Shown: positions 27,901 to 35,805, counted from the first letter of the stretch. The stretch: 64,000 nt of DNA from Owenia fusiformis (GCA_903813345.2 CAIIXF020000010.1:16999181-17063180), one strand, 5' to 3'. Notes: generated by a model not told the origin, from the sequence alone. A program made the numbers and translations.

Positions 27901-29429
27901 GCGATATGATTTTGGAAAGGTTTCTAAATGAAGACCATGACGTCACTTCCGAATCATAGCATTCAAAATAAGTAGCGTTTAATTACTTCCTCCTTTCATA
28001 ATAATGCGGTGGTGTAGCGGGTAGAATCCTCGCTGAGCACGCGGGAGGCCCGGGTTCGAATCCCGCACTAGCCTTTTTATTTTTTTTAACTAAATGATAG
28101 TTCTTTGATATTAGGCAGAAAAAACAATTTTTATTTACATAAACTTTATATTAGAGCTTGAAAATGTAAAAACAATATGTGTCAACATATTGCGTTTTGG
28201 AGCGATGTGCAGGTTTAAACACTTCAAAATCACATCGTGCTTGGTAGTAAATATTAAAGAGGGGACAACTGTAAATAGGTCAAAGAAAGGTCAATTGGGC
28301 TTTAAATATCAATGAGCTGATACAGAGAGAACTATGACATTTAACACATTTATGCTTTAGCCTGAAATATATAAATTAAGGTCTCACAAGAGGGGCAATT
28401 TTCATTTCTTTTAGTATCTTTTTTTGTAGAAATAGTTTCGTCAAGATTTAGTTTTTTAAGGACATTATATTAAAATTTACCTTCTCCACACTGTATGTTA
28501 CTGGGGTTGCTACGTAGTCCACAGTAGGTTTGACACGTGTCTCATACAATTCCTTTGTGTTATTAATCACCTAGAAATAGTATTAATATCTGAATAAATA
28601 CATGTATTTGCAACAGGTATCAAGTTAAACTACATGTTTAACAGGACATAATAAAATTAGAGGAAAACCTATTTTGATTAAAAAGTTGGAATGATTCTCT
28701 CATGGACATAGGTATTAGGTAAGTAATGTATATATTTGAACATGCAACTATATTTCTGCAATCTGGAGGATGATGATGAAGAAGAGCGGGTTGAGAAGGA
28801 CCTAAGGGTCACAAGACTTTGGTCTCGAGAAAGGGCCTATTTGTTCTGTGATATGAAGGATGGAATGCCATAAGATGAAAACGTTAATCTTCTAATAAAC
28901 TTACCTCCTCAGTGGGTGACTTGACAACAGGGAAGCTTTCTTCTAGCTTGTTCAAGGATGTCATTCCAAGAGAATTCAGTTTACTCACTATAATATATAA
29001 AAAAAAAACATGTACAGTTTAACATGAGTTCAACTGACATCTTTGATTTCCTTATGATCAATGGTGCATGAAGTGGTAGACTTGTTGATCACAACATACA
29101 AAAGAACATGCATGGGGAAAAGTCCTGGCGATTTCAAATAAACAATTGTTATCTATAATTCAGTAGATATTGAATAGCTAAACCACATGAAGAAAATATT
29201 TCAATCCTATTGAGTTTAAGTCAAAATTTTTACCTTGGGGCTCAAACTTGTTGACGATGGGTAAAGTATGTTGGGCAACTCCCTTCACTCCAGTCTCCGC
29301 CATCTCTAGAGTGGACTTAACCAGGCTGTTGCTGTTTTTAGTTGCCTCGTAGGCATTGGTCAGCTGACCCAGAGCTGAGTTTACAACTGGGTACGTGGTC
29401 ACTCGAGTCAAAAATTGTTCTTCCGCCAT
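9812..29429 (-). CDS. Perilipin (PAT-family lipid droplet protein), complete, 10 coding exons
   Basis: Exons, in transcript order: 29429-29234, 28987-28905, 28570-28481, 25725-25561, 25384-25264, 24991-24810, 22546-22379, 21460-21296, 18629-18504, 9925-9812. All have GT/AG borders with matching phases, and together they encode 469 aa, typical for perilipins. Residues 1 to about 125 form the PAT domain (TRVTTYPVVNSALGQ, ...VNKFEPQVSKLNSLG, LEESFPVVKSPTEE). Exons 3-4 give 11-residue amphipathic repeats (YSTEKINDVKEYSAQKVKEI) that bind the droplet surface. Exons 5-9 match the C-terminal helical bundle (VEKYLPDDEP, RLYNKAMSDL, SYYWNEISK, RSLAMQLRRG). Perilipins coat lipid droplets and control lipase access. 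The Met at 29429 has a strong context (A at -3, G at +4); an in-frame Met at 29456 does not. The last intron (8.6 kb) holds a nested + strand gene and alternative-exon candidates. The family is sure; the subtype is not assigned. Confidence 0.9.
9995..10132. mobile_element. MITE of the 'GTCACCACC ... GGTGACATA' family, copy 1
   Basis: It begins AAGGCATTGACATGCAAAATG with TCACCACC and ends with AACAATATGTC...GATGGTGACATAA. The inner part has ACACTAACCACAAAAAAAG-like sequence shared with other copies at 12957-13070 and 18838-21043. It is intronic to perilipin. No coding sequence was seen. Confidence 0.55.
10190..11780 (+). repeat. Segmental duplication, copy 1 (partner 37545-38965)
   Basis: It covers the membrane protein gene at 11391-11729 and about 1.2 kb upstream. 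Shared landmarks with the partner include GTTGCAGTGTAA, CAAATGACAGTCTAT, TACATGTGG, TTATGTTTCAGAGTATTT, GTGCTTGTTTTGGGCTTT and the 3' flank AGACAGTCATATA, all in the same order and orientation. The non-coding parts are clearly more diverged than the coding part. Confidence 0.8.
11391..11729 (+). CDS. Small single-pass membrane protein, paralogue 1 (nested in perilipin intron)
   Basis: This is an intronless frame of 112 aa. The ATG at 11391 was chosen because the paralogue at 38560 starts at the same residue (MASYNI); a longer frame upstream lacks an ATG. Residues 4-23 (NIVVILLTIMAVFIFFKIL) are a strong transmembrane or signal-anchor helix. A conserved TRPESIES and basic PKKVHKTIHHQ region follows. 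The C-terminal domain (FMIIDTDGTKIYADIDESNN, LIFKNSEDEKKF) is conserved in both copies. I do not recognise the family and give no function. It lies in the last perilipin intron on the opposite strand. Confidence 0.75.
   Translation: MASYNIVVILLTIMAVFIFFKILTRPESIESARKSNVARPHPKKVHKTIHHQTQKQQKEPIISGAGNQFMIIDTDGTKIYADIDESNNLIFKNSEDEKKFHEAIKVKLNSAN
12112..12300. repeat. Tandem pair of a 118-base repeat
   Basis: AAGGTATACAATT...GATGAATCCACCATGAACC is present at 12112 and again at about 12230. A third copy lies at 40110-40165. The segment between includes a GTCACCAC motif, linking it to the nearby MITE family. Confidence 0.6.
12957..13070. mobile_element. MITE of the 'GTCACCACC ... GGTGACATA' family, copy 2
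   Basis: It begins ACAAGGCATTTACATG with TTTCACCACCTGCCATTTAT and ends AAAAAATGGAGAC...GGTGGTGACATAA. It is a shortened relative of the copies at 9995 and 18838. Confidence 0.55.
13435..13616. mobile_element. Short TA-flanked MITE (CAGTAAAAC ends)
   Basis: The ends CAGTAAAACTTGT (13437) and ACATGTTTTACTG (to 13614) are complementary and bordered by TA on both sides. The interior has repeated GTTCACTA segments. A diverged relative occurs at 9350-9560. It resembles Tc1/mariner-type non-autonomous elements. Confidence 0.6.
14364..14752. mobile_element. hAT-like non-autonomous element (uncertain)
   Basis: TAGTGTTGTCGCGATTA at 14364 is complementary to the right end (GCGACAATGGTA, to 14752), with further ATCGCGAT/CATCGATG pairs inward. 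TAGTG-type ends suit hAT elements, but no matching 8-base target duplication was found. An interior - strand frame (14359-14568) is too short to classify. Confidence 0.4.
14940..15161 (-). CDS. Acidic exon L: alternative 3' exon candidate of perilipin; homologue of the giant repeat unit
   Basis: The acceptor CTACCTGTAG| is followed in phase 0 by GLKKKARMTENVEEAEDGEG... ending VEFSGNEEEAVGQESTN and stop TAA at 14940. The middle is an acidic linker (NDYNSEEDEGHDPEMDD), then HVPMETTKSA. It is phase-compatible with perilipin exon 9, so it could be an alternative C-terminus, but joining is not proven. The segments TENVEEAE, METTKSA and VEFSGNEEEA match the giant repeat protein at 50935-64000, and the DNA matches too (compare 14950-15025 with 57800-57875). 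Confidence 0.6.
   Translation of the reverse strand, partial: GLKKKARMTENVEEAEDGEGDENDYNSEEDEGHDPEMDDIIEHVPMETTKSAYGKTVEFSGNEEEAVGQESTN
15191..15445 (-). CDS. Acidic exon K: tandem duplicate of exon L
   Basis: The acceptor AAATGTAG| is followed in phase 0 by GLRKQACMTENLEEAENEDC..., an acidic linker (NNSKEDEDHNPEMDD), HVPMETTKSVDGK, then divergence from exon L after the VE residues. The frame runs to a stop at 15191. Upstream intronic bases also resemble those of exon L (ATGTTCTA...TAG), so the exon and its acceptor were duplicated together, about 284 bases apart. It could be a cassette or terminal exon of perilipin; the 3' border is uncertain. Confidence 0.5.
   Translation of the reverse strand, partial: GLRKQACMTENLEEAENEDCDEIDNNSKEDEDHNPEMDDITEHVPMETTKSVDGKIVEIARNLDVHYPIGLKTYQYLLLDNKIK
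15615..15803 (-). CDS. Candidate alternative exon J (uncertain)
   Basis: A consensus acceptor (GTGTATTTCCAG|) is followed in phase 0 by LFDFKFNSALSVLIKQGENL... to IQYEAET and a stop. It is phase-compatible with perilipin exon 9. It has no similarity to exons K and L and I do not recognise it. It may be an alternative terminal exon or a chance frame. Confidence 0.3.
   Translation of the reverse strand: MFDFKFNSALSVLIKQGENLNFGTYIGLSMHANLQLEHLTFKAPESVDNEEKVLAIQYEAET
15804..18503. other. Perilipin intron sequence
   Basis: No exon was seen. It holds the CAGGTTAACCT tandem repeat (17152-17390); short open frames in both strands look like chance. The right border is the exon 9 donor. Confidence 0.55.
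17152..17390. repeat. Short tandem array built on CAGGTTAACCTCATGATA
   Basis: Seven to eight units of about 28-31 bases, each with a variant of GTCAGGTTAACCTCATGATA. Units vary at several positions, for example CTAATGACAGA instead of CTCATGATA. Confidence 0.75.
18504..18629 (-). CDS. Perilipin coding exon 9
   Basis: This 42-codon, phase 0 exon encodes TKRMREIPTQAMDQVRVELE... to TSKAAEMV. The donor GTAGGT at 18503-18498 joins in phase to the terminal exon and also to the alternative exon candidates at 15803, 15445 and 15161. Confidence 0.83.
18729..18780. mobile_element. Solitary right end of the GGTGACATA MITE
   Basis: AGCTATAACAATATGTCAC...TAGTGGTGACATA matches the right ends of the copies ending at 10132 and 21043, without a visible left end. 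Confidence 0.45.
18838..21043. mobile_element. MITE copy 3, expanded by an internal satellite
   Basis: The left end (AAGGCATTAACATGACAAAATG, TCACCACC) and right end (ACAATATGTCACCACTTTTG, GTGGTGACATA) match the short copies at 9995 and 12957. About 2 kb of tandem repeat (18884-20880) and a CGCCGGACGCCAACCGC segment lie between. The simplest reading is that an internal piece of the element amplified. Confidence 0.55.
18884..20880. repeat. Satellite, about 14 copies of a 130-150-base unit rich in AGGTCA half-sites
   Basis: Each unit contains TGACCTTTTTTGACCTTGAG followed by AAGGTCATTGAAGGTCA, then ATGTCAAATCTAAAGTC, AGATTTGAATTTCTGAGAAC and ATGTAGATGATTTTG with an A or T run. AGGTCA/TGACCT half-sites recur four times per unit with constant spacing. 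The array lies in the perilipin intron between coding exons 8 and 9. Confidence 0.9.
21296..21460 (-). CDS. Perilipin coding exon 8
   Basis: This 55-codon, phase 0 exon encodes TMERRGILLARSLAMQLRRG... to FSKAVYSTLTD. It corresponds to the R-x-LA-(I/L)AR helix of the C-terminal bundle. Confidence 0.87.
21659..22186. mobile_element. Palindromic transposon with CACTG ends and 5-base duplication AAAAT
   Basis: The element runs 21664-22181. CACTGTTCCACAACTGGATG at the left is complementary to the right end ...TTGTGGAACAGTG. The arms remain complementary over almost the whole 518 bases, meeting near 21920 (AACTTCAGTTAGAG). It is flanked by AAAAT at 21659-21663 and 22182-22186. It is non-autonomous. 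Confidence 0.8.
22379..22546 (-). CDS. Perilipin coding exon 7
   Basis: This 56-codon, phase 0 exon has the W-containing helix (SYYWNEISKVEEEAKVLEAK) followed by an acidic linker (AAEGEDVEIYEVEP). The aromatic/Trp pattern matches the equivalent helix of vertebrate perilipins. Confidence 0.87.
22651..24312 (-). mobile_element. Left arm of a 1.65 kb inverted repeat ('CTCACATGGTGA' element)
   Basis: It is complementary to 30762-35207 with a 2.8 kb insertion removed. It contains about five tandem sub-repeats of about 300-430 bases, each with GAGCTTTTGAACCAGGAGTC and ATCCTATCGACAGAGG, and ends in a GGACGGACAGACGG run (24278-24312). It is intronic to perilipin, and the copies are nearly identical over long stretches. 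Confidence 0.8.
24810..24991 (-). CDS. Perilipin coding exon 6
   Basis: It completes the split Gly codon and encodes GDETSRMEVVPGKEDVNQLT..., then RRRLYNKAMSDLANIQKRSK, then LNFTVDL. It is the first helix pair of the C-terminal bundle. Confidence 0.88.
25264..25384 (-). CDS. Perilipin coding exon 5
   Basis: It encodes VTNALKTPYGQTVLTGVDTL..., then AEGYVEKYLPDDEPKNE, and ends phase 1. The Y/V-E-x-YLP motif is a perilipin hallmark between the repeats and the helical bundle. Confidence 0.88.
25561..25725 (-). CDS. Perilipin coding exon 4 (11-residue repeats)
   Basis: This 55-codon, phase 0 exon encodes repeated amphipathic helix units (TEKINDVKEYS, AQKVKEIKDFT, NNKVQDSKQLG, TDTLNGVKTYT). Perilipin 11-residue repeats of this kind insert into the droplet monolayer. 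Confidence 0.88.
25726..28480. other. Perilipin intron sequence with a tRNA-like segment
   Basis: No exon was seen between perilipin coding exons 4 and 3. Frames at 27235-27959 have no recognisable domains. A pair of inverted segments (CGCTCCGAAACGCAAT near 27738 and its near complement near 28190-28205) brackets the tRNA-like sequence and may mark another repeat element. Confidence 0.5.
28006..28078 (+). tRNA. tRNA-like sequence, probably a pseudogene or SINE head
   Basis: It has an intact Pol III B box (GGTTCGAATCC, 28053-28063), an A-box-like GTAGCGGGTAG, a plausible 5-base-pair anticodon stem (CTCGC/GCGGG) and an immediate TTTTT terminator at 28074-28078. The acceptor stem does not pair and the D arm is poor, so a functional tRNA is unlikely and no anticodon is assigned. 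Confidence 0.35.
28481..28570 (-). CDS. Perilipin coding exon 3
   Basis: This 30-codon, phase 0 exon reads VINNTKELYETRVKPTVDYV..., ending YSVEK. It marks the start of the amphipathic 11-residue repeat region. Confidence 0.87.
28905..28987 (-). CDS. Perilipin coding exon 2
   Basis: The acceptor is ATTATAG and the donor GAG|GTAAGT. It completes the split Val codon and encodes SKLNSLGMTSLNKLEESFPV, then VKSPTEE, the conserved end of the PAT domain. Confidence 0.88.
29234..29429 (-). CDS. Perilipin coding exon 1 (PAT domain start)
   Basis: It encodes MAEEQFLTRVTTYPVV... to FEPQ and ends phase 1 at a GTAAAA donor. An acceptor (TTTACTTTCAG) lies just upstream at about 29461, so the exon starts in 5' untranslated sequence and a separate leader exon is expected. 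Confidence 0.88.
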
Positions 29430-29599
29430 TTTTTTTTCCAGATGCTTTCGTCTCATTCACTGAAAGTAAAGTGCTCAATGAGATAAGCCAGAGGATGGTG
29501 AAAAACTGGTGACAATCATTTACTGGCCAAAATACATATCGCAAAATAATCAAGAAATTGGGGTAATCAGATGCTGATTTTCAAGTGATATGCAATGGG

Positions 29600-29745
29600 C
29601 TTTCCAAAATTTTGTAGGGCTTCAACAGATGGGCCCAATTTTTGGTTTTGGGGGCCCAAAATGTTTTTCCGCACAAGTGCAGAAACTTTATTCCAGACTC
29701 ATACCTTGGGCCCCCTTGTTAATTTCTGGATCCGCCACTGAGTAG
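29600..29745. repeat. Fragment of a 'CTGGATCCGCCACTG' repeat
   Basis: GGGCCCCCTTGTTAATTTCT and GGATCCGCCACTG resemble segments at 35598-35805 (reverse) and 48890-49016. These look like scattered ends of one dispersed transposon. Confidence 0.4.
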
Positions 29746-29840
29746 TATATCTCCATGTTTTAGGTGTACCAGGAAAATCGCGGAAACATAACAAAATTTT
29801 GTTTTTATTGTAATTACCCTAAATAGATCTAGCCTAGTAT

Positions 29841-30114
29841 TAGGGCGAAGGGGTGTAATGTCGACGTGTGGGGTAATGTCGACATAATAGACAGGGTAAC
29901 TTCGACACTTACGTATTAGAAGTAGAATTTCCGTTTTCCGCCATGTTTGATTTCTGGAAAAATTAAAATCTCACGAGATCTCGATCCATGCGAGAAAAAA
30001 AACATGGCTTCCCCCTAGATCGGAAATTAGAGCAAATAAACAACAAGGTGTCGAAGTTACCCCACATGTCGAAGTTACCCCAAAACGGTGTCGACGTTAC
30101 ACCCCTTCGCCCTA
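29841..30114. mobile_element. TA-flanked MITE with GGGCGAAGGGGTG ends
   Basis: GGGCGAAGGGGTGTAATGTC at 29843 is complementary to the right end (CGTTACACCCCTTCGCCC, to 30112), bordered by TA on both sides. The ends also contain repeated GTCGAC / GTCGAAGTTACCCC segments. It lies in the 5' intron of perilipin. Confidence 0.75.
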
Positions 30115-30466
30115 GAAATCTAGCTAGCCTAAATGAATGAAACTGAAATGGCCATTTGATTCAAAGGGAAGAAATGTGCGTTGTTCTTCTAGTGGATCTT
30201 ATGCAATGGTTTTAACACAAGTAGCTCCACCAATACAGATACTACTGCATCCTTTCAAAAATGCATGGATTGTCCTACAATGACCTCAATTTCATCACAA
30301 AATTGCGTGATCAGTGAGTGTCTGTCCGTGATTTCAGGATTTTCTAGAAAATTATTTTGTAAACAACTTAGAATCTAAAAGCCTCAGCAAAATACAGAGT
30401 CTTTTACAATTCTATCATTTCCTTTGTGTTCATTATCATAAAGTGTTGAATTTAGCAAGTACTTAC

Positions 30467-30545
30467 ATGTATCAGCGAGCTGCAATGTGTAGAAATTGAT
30501 GATAAAGGCAAACTTGTTCCGTCTTTATCTTGTGAAAATGAGTCA
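30467..30545 (-). other. Candidate 5' untranslated leader exon of perilipin
   Basis: On the - strand, CGCTGATACAT|GTAAGTACT gives a strong donor at 30466, about 1 kb upstream of the acceptor at 29461 that precedes coding exon 1. The upstream border (transcription start) is not defined by sequence; the given end is approximate. Confidence 0.45.
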
Positions 30546-30577
30546 CGTGAAAAATGACGTCACTGCAAATTCATTGG
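30543..30577 (-). promoter_or_regulatory. Candidate perilipin promoter: CCAAT box, CRE and E-box
   Basis: Reading the - strand there is CCAAT (30577-30573), the perfect palindrome TGACGTCA (30555-30562, a CREB/ATF site) and TCACGTGA (30543-30550, a USF/MITF/TFE-type E-box), just upstream of the putative leader exon. cAMP and starvation control would suit a lipid droplet gene, but binding is inferred from motifs only. Confidence 0.5.
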
Positions 30578-31899
30578 TTGGAAAAGGTTATTGAAGTAGC
30601 CAAAATCTGTTCAGTACAATTTAAATCAATCTATAAGAATTACACCCCTATGTAAACATCGGTAACGTACAGTGTCATAAATAACACCGTGCAGTCCATT
30701 TGTACGTTAACGTTTGGCTCGACATTTTTAGCTCACATGGTGAGCTTTTGCAATCACTCACTTGTCCGTCTGTCTCTCCGTCCGTCTGTCCGTCCGTCAA
30801 CAATAGTGGCACGTTTTAAAACCTCTGTCGATAGGATTCCTGTTTTAAGTTATTTCTGTTCAACATCAATACAGAAAACTCCCTTATGACTCCTGGTTCA
30901 AAAGCTCGCCTATTTTCAAAATGGCCGCCACTTTTGTCTCGCGAAATTCACTTTTGACCCATTTGTTTTAGAACCTCTGTCGATAGGATTCCCGTTTTAA
31001 GTTATTTCTGTTCAACATCAAAACAGAAAACTCCCCTATGACTCCTGGTTCAAAAGCTCGCCTATTTTCAAAATGGCCGTCGCTTTTGTCTCGCAAAATT
31101 CACTTTTGACCCATTTCCTAGCTTTACAAATAATTTCAGCTGTCCTACACTGTAAAAATCCATGTCAATGTAAAGGGTAGATATATGTAATAATATTGTT
31201 ACAAATAATCAGCGAAAAATTATATCCATTTTTTTATTTTCAGCCATTTTAGTTAACATTGATTTGTCTATCTGACTCGCGAAATCCACTTTCCGTCAAT
31301 AAAAGTGGCACGTTTTAAAACCTCTGTCGATAGGATTCCTGTTTTAAGTTATTTCTGTTCAACATCAATACAGAAAACTCCCCTAAGACTCCTGGTTCAA
31401 AAGCTCGCCTATTTTCAAAATGGCCGCCATTTTTGTCTCGCGAAATTCACTTTTGACCCATTTCCTAGCTTTACAAATAATTTCAAGTGTCCTACATTGT
31501 AAAAATCCATGTCAATGTAAAGAGTAGATGTATGAAATAATTTTGTTACGAAAAATCAGCAAAAAATTATATTAATTTTTTTTATTTTCAGCTATTTTAG
31601 TTAACATCGATTTGTTCATCTGTCTCGCAAAATCCACTTTTGGACCATTTACCTTAAACCCTCTGTCGATAGGATTTCTGTTTTAAGTTAATTTTGTTCA
31701 ACATCAATACAAAAAACTCTCCTATGACTCTTGGTTCAAAAGCTCGCCTATTTTCAAAATGGTCGCCATTCTTGTTCCGCGAAATTCACTTTTTGTCCAT
31801 TTCCTAGCTTTACAAATAATTCCAGCTGTCCTACATTGTAAAAAGCCGTGTCACTGTAAAGAGTAGTTGTATGAAATAATTTTGTTACAAAAAATCGGC

Positions 31900-34694
31900 A
31901 AAATAGTCTGGCAGAAATATAGGGTATTTTGACATTCAATCGTTTTCTTCGGATTACAATGTTTTTTTAACTTATCAACATGAATATAGGATTGGGACCT
32001 CAAAACCACCGGATGCCGGTGCGGCACCCTTGGGCAACTCTCTACAGAGCATTTCTTATACCCCCCTGATAAAATATACAGGGGGTACTATAAGACACCC
32101 TCATATCTCAGATACTGATAAATATATTAACTTGAGATTTTCAGGAATTAGTTTTAGTATGATGCTTGACATGTATGACAAAAATCAAGAAAAAATCTTA
32201 ATCCGTTGCTATAGCAACAGTAACAGAACACTATTTGTTACCGTAGAGATGCATTATTTTGCTGATTTTCAACATTTCTTCATATACCTGATTCTTAAAC
32301 TAGTATATAGTATTACACTAGTATATAGGACACTGCATATTTTATATTAAGTATATACATGTATATCAAATGAAATCTAATGCATTCATACAGTAGTGAG
32401 GTTGGCATATAGTCTAGACTTTGGCATTTAGAACATGCATCATAATAAAATCTAATGTAATTATACAATAGAGAGGTTGGCATAGTCTAGATTTTGGCAT
32501 AATGTCTAAATTTTATAAGTATTGGCTTTCCTCATCTGAGCAATCAGACTACTGGGGGCCCTGTATAGCTTCTGGGGGCCACTGGGGACCATCGTATAGC
32601 TTTTAAAGGCACTGTAAATATTTGATTTAACATTGAATTCAATTGGATATTTCTCTAACAGTGAAATTTAATGGCCATGAAACATTTCAGATTGACAACA
32701 TCGTGAATTTTTTGTTAGTGAAAATTTGGGCTTACTTCTGGGGGCTACTGGGGGCCCTCGTATGGCTTCTGGGGGCCACTAGGGGCCCCTGTATAGCTTC
32801 TGGGGGCTCCAGTTTAGCTTCTTGGGGACACTAGGGGGCCACCATATAGTTTTTGGGAGCCACCATATAGCTTCTGGGGGCCCCTGTATAGTTTCTTGGG
32901 GCCATTAGGGGCCACCGTACAGCTTCTGGGGGCTACCATTTAGTTTCTGGGGGCCACTGGATGCCATCCTATAGCCTCTCGCGGCTACTGGGGGCCACCG
33001 TATAGCTTCTGGGTGCCATCATATAGCTTCTGGGGCCTACCATATAGCTTCTTAGGGCCACTAGGGGCCCCTATATAGCTTTTGGGGGCCACTTTAAAGC
33101 TTCTTGGAGCCACTGGGGACCACCACATAGCTTCTGGGGGCTACTAGGGGCCCCTGGATATGCTTCATGGGGCCACCATATAGCTTTCCGGGGCTACCAT
33201 ATAGCTTTAAGGGGGCACTAGGGGCCACTGTATAGATTCTGGGGGCTACTGGGGGCCCCTGCATAGCTTCTGGAAGTCACCATATAGGTTCTAGGGGCCA
33301 TTTGGAGCACCTGTATAGCTTCCAGGGGCTACCATATAGCTTCTGGGGGCTACTAGGGGTCCCTGTATAGCTTCTGGGGGCTCCTGTTTAGCTTCTTGGG
33401 GACACTGGGGGGCCACCATATAGTTTTTGGGAGCCACCGTATAGCTTCTGGGGGCCCCTGTATAGTTTCTTGAGGCCATTGGGGGCCACCGTACAGCTTC
33501 TGGGGTTCCCATATAGCTTCTGGCGGCTACTTGGGGCCACCGTATAGCTTCTGGGTGCCATCATATAGTTTCTGGGGCCTACCATATAGCTTCTTGGGGC
33601 TACTAGGGGCCCCTGTATAGCTTTTGGGGGCCACTGTGAGGCTTCTTGGAGCCACTGGGGACCACCATATAGCTTCTGGGGGCTACTAGGGGCCGCTGGA
33701 CATGCTTCTGGGGGCCACCATATAGCTTTCTGGGGCCACCGTATAGCTTTAAGGGGGCACTAGGGGCCACTGTATAGATTCTGGGGGCCCCTGTATAGCT
33801 TCTGGAAGTCACCATAGCTTCTAGGGGCCATTTGGAGCCCCTGTATAGCTTCTGGGGGCTACTAGGGGTCCCTGTATAGCTTCTTGGGGCCACCTTATAG
33901 CATCTTGGGGCCACTGGGAGGCCCTGTATAGCTTCTGGGGCCACTGGGGTCCATGGTATAGCTCCTGGGGGCCACTGGGGACATTTTTTATTTAAACCTT
34001 GAAAATTAATCTATTTTGCCAGAATTGGTGGCTGTCGAGGTGGGGTAAAATTAAATTATAATTTTTTTTTCAAATTCATGTGACTATTTATATCTTAAGC
34101 AGCACTTTTTTACCTAGGGAGCATAACCTTTTCAAGAAGTGTTATTTTGGACCACCTTTTTAAAGAAAGTGAAATGTAAAAACCTGATTATTAAGTGATG
34201 TTACCATAGCAACTGAAATGTTAGATATATTACATAAACCATATGATGAATTATTTCATCTTTACTTCTAATCATGTATATAACAGATACATATATACTT
34301 CAGATGCTTTAAGAATCAAGAATATGAAGAAAATTATGAAAATCAGCAAAATAATGCATTTCTACGGTAACAAATAGTGTCTATTTCTGTTGCTATAGCA
34401 ACAGATTAAGATTTTTTCTTGATTTTTGTCACATGTGTCAAGCATCATACTAAAACCAATTCCTGAAAATTTCAAGTTAATATATTTATTAGTGTCTGAG
34501 ATATGAGGGTGTCTTATAGTACCCCAGTATTTTATCAGGGGGGTATAAGAAATGCTCTGTAGAGAGTTGCCCAAGGGTGCCGCTCCGGCATCTAATGGTT
34601 TTGAGGTCCCAACCCTATATTCATGCTGATAAGTTAAAAAAACATTGTAATCCGAAGAAAACAATTAGCTTTGAAGTTTCTGCCAGACTAAAAT
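31900..34694. mobile_element. 2.8 kb transposon with about 400-base inverted ends and AAAAT duplication
   Basis: The element is 31905-34689. AGTCTGGCAGAAA at the left is complementary to TTTCTGCCAGACT at the right, and complementarity extends to about 32300 and 34305. AAAAT flanks it at 31900-31904 and 34690-34694; the intact site is seen in the opposite arm (ATTTT, 23170-23174). The interior is a GC-rich minisatellite with no transposase frame, so the element is non-autonomous. The superfamily is not assigned. Confidence 0.85.
32551..33985. repeat. Minisatellite 'CATATAGCTTCTGGGGGCCAC' inside the transposon
   Basis: About 45 units of roughly 25-35 bases, built on TATAGCTTCTGGGGGC plus CACTGGGGACC or TACTAGGGGCCC. 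A higher-order period of 574 bases is visible: the run from 32791 recurs from 33365 with few changes. Frames within it are repeat artefacts. Confidence 0.9.
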
Positions 34695-35597
34695 ATTATA
34701 TCTGTTTTTTTATTTTCAGCCATTTTAGTTAACATTGATTTGTCCATCTGTCTCGCGAAATCCTCTTTTGAACCATTTGCTTAAAACCTCTGTCGATAGG
34801 ATTCCAGTTTCACATTATTTTTGTTCAACATCAATACAAAAAACTCCCCTATGACTCCTGGTTCAAAAGCTTGCCTGATTTCAATATGGTCGCCATTTTT
34901 GTCTCGCGAAATTCAATTTTGGCCTATTTCCTAGCTTTACAAATAATTTCAGGTGTCTTGCATTGCAAAAAGCCATGTCACTGTAAAGAGTAGTTGTATG
35001 AAATAATTTTGTTCCAAATAATTGGCAAAAAATTATATCCGTTTTTTTCTCAGCCATTTTACTTAGTATCGATTTGTCCATCTGTCTCTCAGTCAGTCCA
35101 AAATAGTGGCAAGTGGCTTGAAATAATTTTGTTACAAAAAATCAGCAAAAAATTATATCCGTTTTTTCTGTCACCATGTGAGCCCAGTACCCACGGTACT
35201 AATTTTTCTCGAGGGAAAAATCAAGATATAAATAAAATTGATTTTATCCACTACGATTTCACGTCCAATGCATTCTTCTGATCTATTCTAGGCTATTTCA
35301 ACATGATTGTTATAGATTCACCACCCGGAGCTCTATTTTGTGAATGAATTTCGCAAAATCCCAGGCCTCAAACGTATCAACAAATACTAGAATTTATGTC
35401 AAACCACGGACCTGAAAAGTCTGTGGTCAAACCGCCTTTCATTTTGGATCATTACAATAAACCAGATACTGTACGACGTCGTTGCTGATGTCACGGACTG
35501 TACGTTACGCAAATGAGATTCCTTTCAATCTAATTGACAGATGAAAGCTTATCACGGGCCTTAATCAATGAATCTGAAATATTGTAAGTAATCCCTG

Positions 35598-35805
35598 ATC
35601 ACTGGCGGATCCCAGAAGTTAAAAATGTGAGGAAATTTTCTTGCGCCCCAAAACTTCCAAAAATTAGGCCCAATCTTTTAAATTTGAGGCCCACTTTTCA
35701 CAATTAGGCCTAAAAATTCCCATAAAAGGTCGTGTAGGCTAATGCCCCAAATTTAAAGGACCTAGAAGGGGGGGGGGGCATGCCCCTGGATCTACCAGCG
35801 TTGAT
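35598..35805. repeat. Fragment of the 'GGATCCGCCA' dispersed repeat, reversed
   Basis: CACTGGCGGATCCCAGAAGT and GCCCCAAAACTTCC, plus a GGGGGGGGGG run and a second TGGATC, resemble the segments at 29600-29745 and 48890-49016. Confidence 0.4.

Larger units (their letters stand above)
30729..35207 (+). mobile_element. Right arm of the 1.65 kb inverted repeat, split by a 2.8 kb insertion
   Basis: It starts TAGCTCACATGGTGAGC and a GTCCGTCTGTCCGTCCGTC run, and ends GTCACCATGTGAGCCCAGTA with TACCCACGGTACTAATTTTT. The parts 30762-31899 and 34695-35207 match the reverse complement of 22651-24312. The two arms, 6.4 kb apart, enclose perilipin coding exons 1-6 and the promoter. Confidence 0.8.

Noticed and set aside
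28006-28078. Functional tRNA gene
   Set aside because: The acceptor stem does not pair and the D arm is poor despite a perfect B box and T-run; listed only as tRNA-like.
32560-33944. Frames on both strands through the GGGGGCC minisatellite
   Set aside because: They are translations of a tandem repeat inside a transposon; length follows composition, not coding.
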